Source: Desulfoferula sp040751985 (GTDB taxonomy: Bacteria > Desulfobacterota > Desulfarculia > Desulfarculales > Desulfarculaceae). Taken from it: a stretch of 64,000 nt of DNA. How positions within the stretch are numbered: the first letter of the stretch is position 1; each line of letters opens with the position of its first letter. A program made the translations under genes and the position numbers. Positions 9,031-16,209 of this stretch are shown here, one piece after another. The notes under the pieces were generated by a model. It did not search any database. It saw only the letters and a list, made by a program, of their open reading frames with translations, and was not told where the DNA came from. The DNA is taken from positions 62,001-126,000 of the forward strand of contig JBFMFU010000096.1 in assembly GCA_040751985.1 (NCBI GenBank), written 5' to 3'.

Positions 9031-10089
9031 TCATGCCGTCTCCCCGCCCGGCGTCCCTTGCCAGCGTTGCCGCACGGCGGCCAGCAGGCCGAAGCAGCCC
9101 GAGAGCATCACGTCGCCGTGGGGCACGGCCGTGGGCCAGCCCAGGCCCTGGGCCAGGCGGCGCCGGGGGCCGGTGATCACCGGCTTTCCCGGCAGGCCCC
9201 GGGGCGCCTGGGGCAGGCGGGCGCAGCCGTGGCCGCGGCCGGCGAATACCTCCTCGTCGCCCAGGCGGCCCTCTATGAAGCGCGCCACCTGGTCGGCCAG
9301 GGTGAGCTGGTCCAGGCAGCGGGTGTGGTGCTCATAGACCCCCCAGACCTGGCCCCCCTGCACCAGGAAGGCCACGGTGTGCATGTTGCCCAGGTTGACG
9401 ATGCACACCCCCGGCCCCTGGGCGGCCTGGGCCACGGCCGGGTCCTCCAGGGCCCCCCAGATGGCGGCCGCGGCGGTGTCCATGAGCAGGCAGCCCGGCG
9501 CCTGCTCCTGCAGGGCCTGGAAGCGGGTCAGGTGGTCCGGCGGGTCGCTGATGAGTAGCTCCGGCAGCCGGCCCCCGCGCTCCAGAAAGGCGGTCCACTG
9601 CTGGAAGCGGAACTTGCGGTTGGAAAAACCGGGCGAGAAGCCGTGGTCGCACACGGCCAGGGCCAGGGTCTGGGGCGGGCTGACCTCGAACAAGGAGCAG
9701 ATGGTCTTGAGCTCGGCCAGGTTCAGGTCTCCAAAGAGGATGGGCAGGGCCCCGGCCGGGGCCTGGTCGCAGATGACCACGCCCATGGCCTGCACCCGGA
9801 CCGGGTCGTCGGCAAAGGTGGCCGCGGCCGCGGGGGTGGCGTAGACTTTCAGTCCGGCCTGCAAATGCTCGTCTACGGCCCGGTGCACTGCCCCGCCGCC
9901 CATGAGCCAGCCGTGCAGGAACACGTCGCGGCCCTGGCCCCGGGCCCGGCGCAGGCGGGCGGCGGCCACCTGGGTGGGGGCCGGCAGCACCAGCTTGACG
10001 GAGTTCTCCAGGTTCTGCTCCGCCCGCCAGAGCAGGATGTCCTGGGTGCCGCCGCCGATATCAAGGACTAACAAGGCCGTGGTGTCCAT
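9031..10089 (-). CDS. DUF1786 family protein (ASKHA-like ATPase fold)
   Basis: A 352-residue soluble protein beginning LLVLDIGGGTQDILLW, a phosphate-1-like loop of the actin/Hsp70/sugar-kinase fold. It contains a second Gly-rich nucleotide-binding-like segment (CIVNLGNMHTVAFLV, ~residue 237) and further DUF1786-type motifs (CDHGFSPGFSNRKFRF, LMDTAAAAIWGAL). The biochemical role is not known to me; some homologues are annotated as putative pyruvate formate-lyase-activating enzymes, without support in this sequence because there is no radical-SAM CxxxCxxC motif. It runs divergently from ffh across a 245-base promoter region. Confidence 0.7.
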   Translation of the reverse strand: MDTTALLVLDIGGGTQDILLWRAEQNLENSVKLVLPAPTQVAAARLRRARGQGRDVFLHGWLMGGGAVHRAVDEHLQAGLKVYATPAAAATFADDPVRVQAMGVVICDQAPAGALPILFGDLNLAELKTICSLFEVSPPQTLALAVCDHGFSPGFSNRKFRFQQWTAFLERGGRLPELLISDPPDHLTRFQALQEQAPGCLLMDTAAAAIWGALEDPAVAQAAQGPGVCIVNLGNMHTVAFLVQGGQVWGVYEHHTRCLDQLTLADQVARFIEGRLGDEEVFAGRGHGCARLPQAPRGLPGKPVITGPRRRLAQGLGWPTAVPHGDVMLSGCFGLLAAVRQRWQGTPGGETA

Positions 10090-10235
10090 GGCCTACCTTT
10101 ATACCCTGGCCTAATACCTAAATCCAGCGGGCAATAACCGGCCCAGCGCATAAGTGGGAATTGAACCGCGGGCGCCGAGAATGGTATTATTTCACAAGTA
10201 GGGGGCGATCATGTTGCGGCCACCGAAGCCGTTGG

Positions 10236-10264
10236 TTGACGTACCATCCTGGCTCCAATATAAT
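10236..10264 (+). promoter_or_regulatory. Sigma-70-type promoter of the ffh-smpB operon
   Basis: TTGACG at 10236-10241 and a perfect TATAAT at 10259-10264 are separated by exactly 17 bases. The predicted start near 10271 leaves a ~64-base leader before ffh. The rest of the 10090-10334 gap holds no gene that I can support. Confidence 0.85.
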
Positions 10265-10334
10265 CGCTGTTTTACTCGTTTGGGCATAATTTGATCTAGT
10301 TGCATCGGCGGCTGAGTTAGGAGCGACCGCGGTC

Positions 10335-11672
10335 ATGTTCGACCACCTGAGCGATCGGCTGGCCCAGACCTTCAAGCGGCTCAAGGGGCACGGCAAGCTA
10401 TCGGAGAATAATATCTCCGAGGCCCTGCGCGAGGTGCGCCTGGCCCTCTTAGAAGCCGATGTCAACTACAAGGTGGCCAAGGACTTCATCGCCAGCCTCC
10501 GGGAACGGGCGGTGGGCCAGGAGGTGATGAAGAGCCTCACCCCGGCCCAGCAGGTCATCAAGATTGTCAAGGACGAGCTGACCGCGCTCATGGGCGGCCA
10601 GGCCGAGCCCCTGACCCTGACCGGCAAGCCGCCGCTGCTGTACATGCTGGTGGGCCTGCAGGGCTCGGGCAAGACCACCACCGCGGCCAAGCTGGCCCTG
10701 ATGCTGCGCAAGCGGGGCCGCAGCCCCTACCTGGTGCCGGCCGACACCCAGCGCCCGGCGGCCATCGCCCAGCTCCAGAAACTGGGCGCGGACATCAAGG
10801 TGCCGGTGTTCGCCAGCGACGCCTCCTCGGCGCCGGTGGACATATGCCTGCAGGCCCTGAGCGGGGCGGCCCGGGAGAACTGCGACCTCTTAATTCTGGA
10901 CACCGCCGGCCGCCTGCACGTGGACGAAGCCCTCATGGCCGAGCTGCAGGGCATCCGGGACAAGCTGACCCCGACCGAGGTGCTCTTGGTGGCCGACTCC
11001 ATGACCGGCCAGGACGCGGTGAACGTGGCCCAGGCCTTCCACGAGCGGTTGAGGCTCAGCGGCGTGGTGCTCACCAAAGTAGAGGGCGACGCCCGGGGCG
11101 GCGCGGCCCTGTCCATCCGGGCGGTGACCGGGGTGCCCATCAAGCTGGTGGGCGTGGGCGAAAAGCTCGACGCCCTGGAGACCTTCCACCCGGACCGCAT
11201 GGCCGGCCGCATCCTGGGCATGGGCGACGTGCTCACCCTGGTGGAAAAGGCCGGCGAGGCCTTTGAGGCCGAGCAGGCCCAGGCCCTGGCCAAGAAGATG
11301 GCGGCCAACGCCTTCACCCTGGAGGACTTCCGGGACCAGTTGGGGCAGCTGAAGAAGATGGGCTCCCTGGAGGGCCTGCTCAACATGCTGCCCGGCGCGG
11401 GAAAGCTCAAGGCGCTCAAGGGCATGCAGCCGGACGAAAAGGAGCTGAAGCGCACCGAGGCCATCATCAGCTCCATGACCCCGGCCGAGCGCGCCGACCA
11501 CCTGATCATCAACGCCTCCCGGCGGCGGCGCATCGCCCAGGGCTCGGGCACCACGGTGACCGACGTGAACCGGCTGCTGAAGAACTTCGCCCAGGCCAGG
11601 AAGATGATGAAGAACATGACCAAGCTGGGCGGCGGCAAGAAACAACTGGCCCATCTCCTGGGCTCGCGGTAG
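10335..11672 (+). CDS. ffh: Signal recognition particle protein Ffh
   Basis: A 445-residue GTPase that binds 4.5S RNA and signal peptides for co-translational targeting. It has the N domain (residues 1-~85), the G domain with P-loop GLQGSGKTTTAAKL (107-120), DTAGRLHVD, TKVEGDARGGAALS, and a methionine-rich M domain from about residue 300 with the RNA-binding SRRRRIAQGSGT motif. Length and order match bacterial Ffh. It heads a translation operon, with rpsP 56 bases downstream. Confidence 0.97.
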   Translation: MFDHLSDRLAQTFKRLKGHGKLSENNISEALREVRLALLEADVNYKVAKDFIASLRERAVGQEVMKSLTPAQQVIKIVKDELTALMGGQAEPLTLTGKPPLLYMLVGLQGSGKTTTAAKLALMLRKRGRSPYLVPADTQRPAAIAQLQKLGADIKVPVFASDASSAPVDICLQALSGAARENCDLLILDTAGRLHVDEALMAELQGIRDKLTPTEVLLVADSMTGQDAVNVAQAFHERLRLSGVVLTKVEGDARGGAALSIRAVTGVPIKLVGVGEKLDALETFHPDRMAGRILGMGDVLTLVEKAGEAFEAEQAQALAKKMAANAFTLEDFRDQLGQLKKMGSLEGLLNMLPGAGKLKALKGMQPDEKELKRTEAIISSMTPAERADHLIINASRRRRIAQGSGTTVTDVNRLLKNFAQARKMMKNMTKLGGGKKQLAHLLGSR

Positions 11673-11728
11673 TTTGTTAGTAAAGGAACCCCTAACTCAA
11701 GACCACAGAGGCATCGGAACGAACGAAA

Positions 11729-12010
11729 ATGGCAGTGAGAATCAGGCTTACGCGCAAGGGCGCTAAGAAAAAACCCTTCTACCGCATCGTGGCCGCGGAC
11801 TCCGAGGCCCCGCGGGACGGCAGCTTCCTGGAGGTGTTGGGCACCTATGATCCCCTCAAGGAGCCGGCCGAGGTGAAGGTCAAGAGCGAACTATTGCAGA
11901 AATGGCTGGATCAGGGGGCCACGCTCTCTGACACCGTGTCCAGTCTGCTCAAGGCCAGGGGCCTGTTGCCCCCGGCTGCCAAGGGGGAGGCTGTCGCGGC
12001 CCAGTCCTGA
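11729..12010 (+). CDS. rpsP: 30S ribosomal protein S16
   Basis: A 93-residue ribosomal protein. The start MAVRIRLTRKGAKKKPFYRIVAADSE is the S16 signature (only part of it needs matching), followed by LEVLGTYDP and a short Ala-rich tail. It follows ffh and precedes khpA-rimM-trmD-rplS, the classic order. Confidence 0.97.
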   Translation: MAVRIRLTRKGAKKKPFYRIVAADSEAPRDGSFLEVLGTYDPLKEPAEVKVKSELLQKWLDQGATLSDTVSSLLKARGLLPPAAKGEAVAAQS

Positions 12011-12077
12011 GCCGGTTTGCCAGCCTAGCTATGGTCGCGGTCTGCCCCTATTTCTCTCGCGACGGCGGAGGTGCGCA

Positions 12078-12308
12078 ATGAAGGAGCTCATTACCTACAT
12101 CGCTCGGGCACTGGTGGACAATCCGGATCGGGTCGAGGTGAACGAAATCGAGGGCGAACAGACCTCGGTGATAGAGCTCAAGGTGGCCAAGGAGGACCTG
12201 GGCAAGGTCATAGGCAAGCAGGGCCGCACGGCGCGGGCCATGCGCACCATACTCAGCGCCGCCTCGACCAAGATCCGCAAGCGCTCCGTGCTGGAGATCA
12301 TAGAGTAG
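12078..12308 (+). CDS. khpA: KH-domain RNA-binding protein KhpA
   Basis: A 76-residue single KH domain. The core LGKVIGKQGRTARAMRTIL contains the GxxG RNA-binding loop (GKQG), and the N-terminal LITYIARALVDNPDRV is typical of KhpA (YlqC). It has a strong GGAGG-type ribosome site 8 bases before ATG. It lies between rpsP and rimM, as in many bacteria, where it probably helps ribosome or RNA maturation; KhpB is not in the window. Confidence 0.93.
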   Translation: MKELITYIARALVDNPDRVEVNEIEGEQTSVIELKVAKEDLGKVIGKQGRTARAMRTILSAASTKIRKRSVLEIIE

Positions 12309-12310
12309 GC

Positions 12311-12856
12311 ATGCCGCGGCCGGACCTGGTGCCCATGGGCCGGGCGGCCGGGGCCTTCGGACTCAAGGGCGAGGTCAAGCTCACCTCCTTTGCCCAGGAC
12401 CAGGGGGTGTTCCTGCGGGTGGGAGTAATCTACGCCGGCCCGGACCCGGACCGAGCCCGCCCCTGGCAGGTGATCTCCTTGCGGCCCCACCAGGGCCGCC
12501 TTCTGCTGAGGCTCAAGGAGGTAAACAACCGGGAGCAGGCGGCCGCCCTGGGCGGAGCCTGGGTCTATCTGCGGCGCCAGGACCTGGACCCCCTGGAGGC
12601 GGAGGAATACTACTGGTTCCAGCTCAAGGACGCCCTGGTGCGCACCACGGGCGGGGTGGAACTGGGCCGGGTGCGGGCGGTGACCAACCACGGCGCCCAC
12701 GACCTGCTGGTGGTGGCCAGCGACCAAGGGCCGGAGCTGTTGATCCCGGTGAGCGCGGAGGTGGTCAAGGAGCTGGATGCCGGCGCCGGGCTGGTGGTGA
12801 TAGAGCCCACCCCGGGCCTGCTGGAGTGCCAGGGCTGGGAGCCGGAGCCGGCCTGA
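12311..12856 (+). CDS. rimM: 16S rRNA processing/30S maturation factor RimM
   Basis: A 181-residue protein that binds the 30S head during assembly. The true start is the ATG at 12311, two bases after the khpA stop; a longer in-frame reading upstream overlaps khpA and is not real. The N-terminal domain has VPMGRAAGAFGLKGEVKL (RimM signature), and the C-terminal PRC-barrel has EYYWFQLKDALV and DLLVVASDQGPELLIPV. Order with trmD and rplS is canonical. Confidence 0.94.
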   Translation: MPRPDLVPMGRAAGAFGLKGEVKLTSFAQDQGVFLRVGVIYAGPDPDRARPWQVISLRPHQGRLLLRLKEVNNREQAAALGGAWVYLRRQDLDPLEAEEYYWFQLKDALVRTTGGVELGRVRAVTNHGAHDLLVVASDQGPELLIPVSAEVVKELDAGAGLVVIEPTPGLLECQGWEPEPA

Positions 12857-12881
12857 GGGGCGCGCCCGGGCGGAGCGGGCC

Positions 12882-13655
12882 ATGATCTTTGACATCCTCA
12901 CCCTGCTGCCCGAGGTCTGCCGGGCCTACCTGAAGGCCTCGATCCTGGGCAGGGCCCAGCAGGCGGGCCTGATCACGGTGCGCCTGGTCAACGTGCGCGA
13001 CTTCGCTACTGACCGCCACCGCACCGTGGACGACGCGCCTTACGGCGGCGGCAACGGCATGGTGATGAAGGTGGAGCCCCTGGTGGCGGCCCTGGAGAGC
13101 CTGCCCAACCTGCCGCGGCCGCGCATAATCCTGCTGGCGCCCACCGGCCGGCCCCTGACCCAGGCGCTGGCCGCGGAGCTGGCCGGGCTGGAGCGGCTGG
13201 TGTTGATCTGCGGCCGCTACGAGGGCGTGGACGAGCGGCTGCGTGTGCTGGCCGTGGACCAGGAAGTCTCCCTGGGCGACTTCGTGCTCAGCGGGGGCGA
13301 GCTGCCGGCCCTGGCCCTGGTGGATGCGGTGAGCCGGCTGCTGCCCGGCGTGCTGGGCGGAGAGGGCTCGGCGGCGGCCGACAGCTTCAGCGACGGGCTG
13401 TTGGAGCACCCGCACTACACCCGGCCGCCTGAGTTCCGCGGCCTGGCCGTGCCTGAGGTGCTGCTCTCGGGCAACCACGCGGCCATCGCCCGCTGGCGGC
13501 GCAAGGAGTCCCTGCGGCGCACCTGGCGGCGGCGGCCCGAGCTGCTGGCTGGCCGGGAGCTGAGCCGCGAGGACCAGCGGCTGCTGGCCGAGGTGCAGGC
13601 CGAGGAGGCCGGGGCGGCTGCGGACGGCAGTGGAAAATTGAATGATATGAGGTAA
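12882..13655 (+). CDS. trmD: tRNA (guanine-N1)-methyltransferase TrmD
   Basis: A 257-residue SPOUT methyltransferase that makes m1G37 in tRNA using SAM. Diagnostic motifs are DDAPYGGGNGMVMKVEPL, CGRYEGVDERL and the trefoil-knot segment VSLGDFVLSGGELPAL. The C-terminal domain continues to a DxxLLAEV-like helix. Length matches the family (240-260). It lies 25 bases after rimM. Confidence 0.97.
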   Translation: MIFDILTLLPEVCRAYLKASILGRAQQAGLITVRLVNVRDFATDRHRTVDDAPYGGGNGMVMKVEPLVAALESLPNLPRPRIILLAPTGRPLTQALAAELAGLERLVLICGRYEGVDERLRVLAVDQEVSLGDFVLSGGELPALALVDAVSRLLPGVLGGEGSAAADSFSDGLLEHPHYTRPPEFRGLAVPEVLLSGNHAAIARWRRKESLRRTWRRRPELLAGRELSREDQRLLAEVQAEEAGAAADGSGKLNDMR

Positions 13656-13711
13656 AATACGCCCACCCCAGGCGGCCCCTGCCCCTGGGAGAGGCCGCAG
13701 GAGGTTTAACC

Positions 13712-14059
13712 ATGGATCCCATAGAGCTGATCACGCGCGAACAGATGCGGGTGGACATCCCGGCCTTTCGCGCCGGCGATACGGTAAAGGTCTACGTGCG
13801 CATCAAAGAGGGCGAGAAGGAGCGCATCCAGATGTTCGAGGGTGTGGTCCTGCGCCGCCGGGGCTCGGGCTCCGGGGCCACCTTCACGGTGCGCAAGATT
13901 TCCTACGGTGTGGGCGTGGAGCGCATCTTCCCTCTTAGCTCGCCGGTGGTGGACCGCGTCGAGGTGGTCACCCGCGGCAAGGTGCACCAGGGGCGCATCT
14001 ACTACCTACGCGGCCGCCGGGGCAAGGCCGCCCGCATCAAGGAGGCCTCGCGGGTCTAA
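13712..14059 (+). CDS. rplS: 50S ribosomal protein L19
   Basis: A 115-residue protein with the L19 signatures DTVKVYVRIKEGEKERIQ, FEGVVLRRRGSGSGATF and VGVERIFPLSSPVVD, ending in a basic RGRRGKAARIKE segment. A perfect GGAGG lies 8 bases before the ATG. It is three bases from the next start. Confidence 0.97.
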   Translation: MDPIELITREQMRVDIPAFRAGDTVKVYVRIKEGEKERIQMFEGVVLRRRGSGSGATFTVRKISYGVGVERIFPLSSPVVDRVEVVTRGKVHQGRIYYLRGRRGKAARIKEASRV

Positions 14060-14062
14060 GCC

Positions 14063-15061
14063 ATGTCTGCTGCGCCGGCCGGCCCCACCCTAAACAAGGA
14101 GGCCGGCCTTTCCCGTCTGGGATTCCGGCGCGTGGCGGGCGTGGACGAAGCGGGGCGGGGTCCTCTGGCCGGGCCGGTGGTGGCCGCGGCGGTGATCCTG
14201 CCCCTGGACTGGCGCCGAGAGGGGGTGGACGACTCCAAGCGCCTCAAGGCCGACCGGCGGGCCGAGCTGGCCGAGGTCATCAAATCCGAGGCCGTGGCCT
14301 GGGCCCTGGGCCAGGCCGAGCCAGCGGAAATCGACCGCCTGAACATTCACCGCGCCAGCCTGCTGGCCATGCAGCGGGCGGTGCAGGGGCTGGCCCCGGC
14401 GCCGGACTATCTTTTGATAGACGGCCGCTTCGGCCTGAGCCTGGGCCTGCCCCAGGAGGCGGTGGTCAAGGGCGACGCCACCTGCCTGTCCGTGGCCGCG
14501 GCCAGCATCCTGGCCAAGGTGGAGCGCGACGGACTGATGCAGGTCCTGCATTGCCAATACCCCGCCTATAATTTTGCGGCCAACAAGGGCTACCCCACCG
14601 CCGAGCACCGCCTGGCCCTGGAGCGCCACGGGCCCTGCGCGGTCCACCGGCGCAGCTACGGGCCGGTGGCCCAACTGGCCCTGGGCTTGGACGGCGGGGA
14701 AGAGCCAACGCCGGAGTTGGGCCGCGAGGCCGAGTCCCTGGCCCGGGCCCTCTTAGAGCGGGGCGGGCTGCAGGTGGTAGAGGCCAACCGGCGCACCGGG
14801 GCCGGCGAGCTGGACCTGGTGGCCTGGGACGGGGCCACCCTGGTTTTCGTGGAGGTCAAGGCCCGCTGCGGGCGGGCCCGCGGGCTGCCCGAGGAGGCGG
14901 TGGACCTGCGCAAGCAACGGCGGCTGGCCCAGGCGGCGGCGGCCTATCTGGCCGCCATGGGCCCGCCCATGCCGCAATGCCGCTTCGACGTGGTGGCCTT
15001 GGAGTTCGGCTCCGGGCCGCCGCGGATGCGCCACCTTAAAGACGCCTTTAGGCCGGAGTAG
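14063..15061 (+). CDS. rnhB: Fusion: ribonuclease HII (RnhB) - YraN/UPF0102 nuclease-fold protein
   Basis: One 332-residue frame encodes two proteins that are normally separate neighbours. Residues ~18-210 are RNase HII with the DEDD set: Asp28 and Glu29 (GVDEAGRGPLAGP), Asp120 (LLIDGRF) and Asp138 (KGDATCLSVAAASILAK); it removes RNA from RNA-DNA hybrids. Residues ~218-332 are a complete UPF0102 (YraN) domain of the PD-(D/E)XK type with Asp251 (GELDLVA), Glu264 and Lys266 (FVEVKAR), ending RFDVVAL and HLKDAFRPE. A ~10-residue Gly/Glu/Pro linker joins them. Both active sites look intact. The gene follows rplS by 3 bases and precedes rsmI by 5. Confidence 0.93.
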   Translation: MSAAPAGPTLNKEAGLSRLGFRRVAGVDEAGRGPLAGPVVAAAVILPLDWRREGVDDSKRLKADRRAELAEVIKSEAVAWALGQAEPAEIDRLNIHRASLLAMQRAVQGLAPAPDYLLIDGRFGLSLGLPQEAVVKGDATCLSVAAASILAKVERDGLMQVLHCQYPAYNFAANKGYPTAEHRLALERHGPCAVHRRSYGPVAQLALGLDGGEEPTPELGREAESLARALLERGGLQVVEANRRTGAGELDLVAWDGATLVFVEVKARCGRARGLPEEAVDLRKQRRLAQAAAAYLAAMGPPMPQCRFDVVALEFGSGPPRMRHLKDAFRPE

Positions 15062-15066
15062 GAACC

Positions 15067-16209
15067 ATGGCCACGCTGTACGTGGTGGCCACACCCATCG
15101 GCAACCTGAAGGACCTGAGCCCCCGCGCGCAAGAGGTTCTGCAGAGCGCGCCGGTGGTGGCCGCCGAGAGCCTGCAGCGGGCGCGCAAGCTACTCAGCCA
15201 CCTGGGGCTGCGCGGCCAGCGACTCATCTCCTGCCGGGAGGCCAACCGGCGCAAGGCGGTGGCCGAGGTGCTGGAGGTCCTGGGCGCCGGCCAGGAGGTG
15301 GCCCTGATCAGCGACGCGGGCACCCCCGGCCTCAGCGACCCCGGCGCGGCGGTGGTGGCTGCCGCGGCCCAGATGGGCCACCGGGTGATGCCGGTGGCCG
15401 GGCCCAGCGCCCTGGCCGCGGCCCTGAGCGTGTGCGGGCTCAAGCAGGCCCCGCTGGTGTTCCTGGGCTTTTTGCCCACCAAGCCCGGGCCGCGCAAGAA
15501 GCTCCTGGCCCAGGCCGGGGCCAGCGGCTGGTCCCTGGCCCTGTTCGAGGCTCCGCACCGCCTGGCCCAGACCGCCGCCGACCTGCTGGAGGTGCTGGGC
15601 GACCGGCCCCTGGTGATGGCCCGGGAGCTGACCAAGGTGCACGAGGAGGTGGCGCACACCACCTGCGCTGGCCTGGTGCGGCGCCTGCGCGGCCAGGAGG
15701 GCCGGGGCGAAGTGACCCTGATCATCGGGCCGGGCCCGGCCGCCGGGCCGGAACCGGAAGAGGTGGAGCGCCTGCTGCGCCGGGGATTGGCCGAGGGCCG
15801 CGAGGGGCCCAGCGCCCTGGCCCGGCGGGTGGCCAAGGACCTGGGCCTGAACCGAGAAGAGGTGTACGCTCGGCTATTGAGCCTGAAGCAGGCGGCCGGG
15901 CCACAGGAGACGGACGCCGGCGTGGACAGCTTTGAGGAGCAAGAAGAAAGGGTCCTGCGGGTGCAAAACAGCCTGGGGCTGCACGCCCGGGCCGCGGCCA
16001 AGATCAGCCAGACCGTGGCCGTGTACCAGGCCCCGGTGACCCTGATCAAGGACAAAGTGGAGGCCGACGCCACCAGCGTGCTCTCCATCCTGGCCCTGGA
16101 CGCGCCTCAGGGCAGCACCATCCTGGCCCGGGCCCAGGGCGCCAAGGGCGTATTGGCCTTGAACGCCCTGGAGGATCTGTTTAACGACCGCTTCGGGGAG
16201 CAGGCATGA
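15067..16209 (+). CDS. rsmI: Fusion: 16S rRNA 2'-O-ribose C1402 methyltransferase RsmI - HPr phosphocarrier domain
   Basis: A 380-residue two-domain protein. Residues 1-~278 are RsmI: TLYVVATPIGNLKDLSPRA, LISDAGTPGLSDPG and FLPTKPG are family motifs, with the C-terminal HTH (VAKDLGLNREEVYARLLSLK). After a ~15-residue acidic linker, residues ~294-380 form a full HPr-like domain with the phospho-acceptor His306 in NSLGLHARAAAKI (Ala replaces the usual Pro after Arg) and Ser337 at the position of regulatory Ser46. The gene overlaps ptsI by 4 bases (ATGA), so the HPr half sits exactly where a separate ptsH would be. Reading is continuous with no frameshift sign. Confidence 0.93.
   Translation: MATLYVVATPIGNLKDLSPRAQEVLQSAPVVAAESLQRARKLLSHLGLRGQRLISCREANRRKAVAEVLEVLGAGQEVALISDAGTPGLSDPGAAVVAAAAQMGHRVMPVAGPSALAAALSVCGLKQAPLVFLGFLPTKPGPRKKLLAQAGASGWSLALFEAPHRLAQTAADLLEVLGDRPLVMARELTKVHEEVAHTTCAGLVRRLRGQEGRGEVTLIIGPGPAAGPEPEEVERLLRRGLAEGREGPSALARRVAKDLGLNREEVYARLLSLKQAAGPQETDAGVDSFEEQEERVLRVQNSLGLHARAAAKISQTVAVYQAPVTLIKDKVEADATSVLSILALDAPQGSTILARAQGAKGVLALNALEDLFNDRFGEQA

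Noticed and set aside
10090..10334. tRNA or 4.5S RNA before ffh
   Set aside because: No cloverleaf or GGAA-tetraloop hairpin can be drawn; the strong promoter fits ffh itself.
15940..15975. Sequencing frameshift as the cause of the rsmI::HPr fusion
   Set aside because: The linker reads continuously, with normal codon use and no stop/start (no ribosome site before an HPr start), so the fusion is taken as real; only reads could exclude error.
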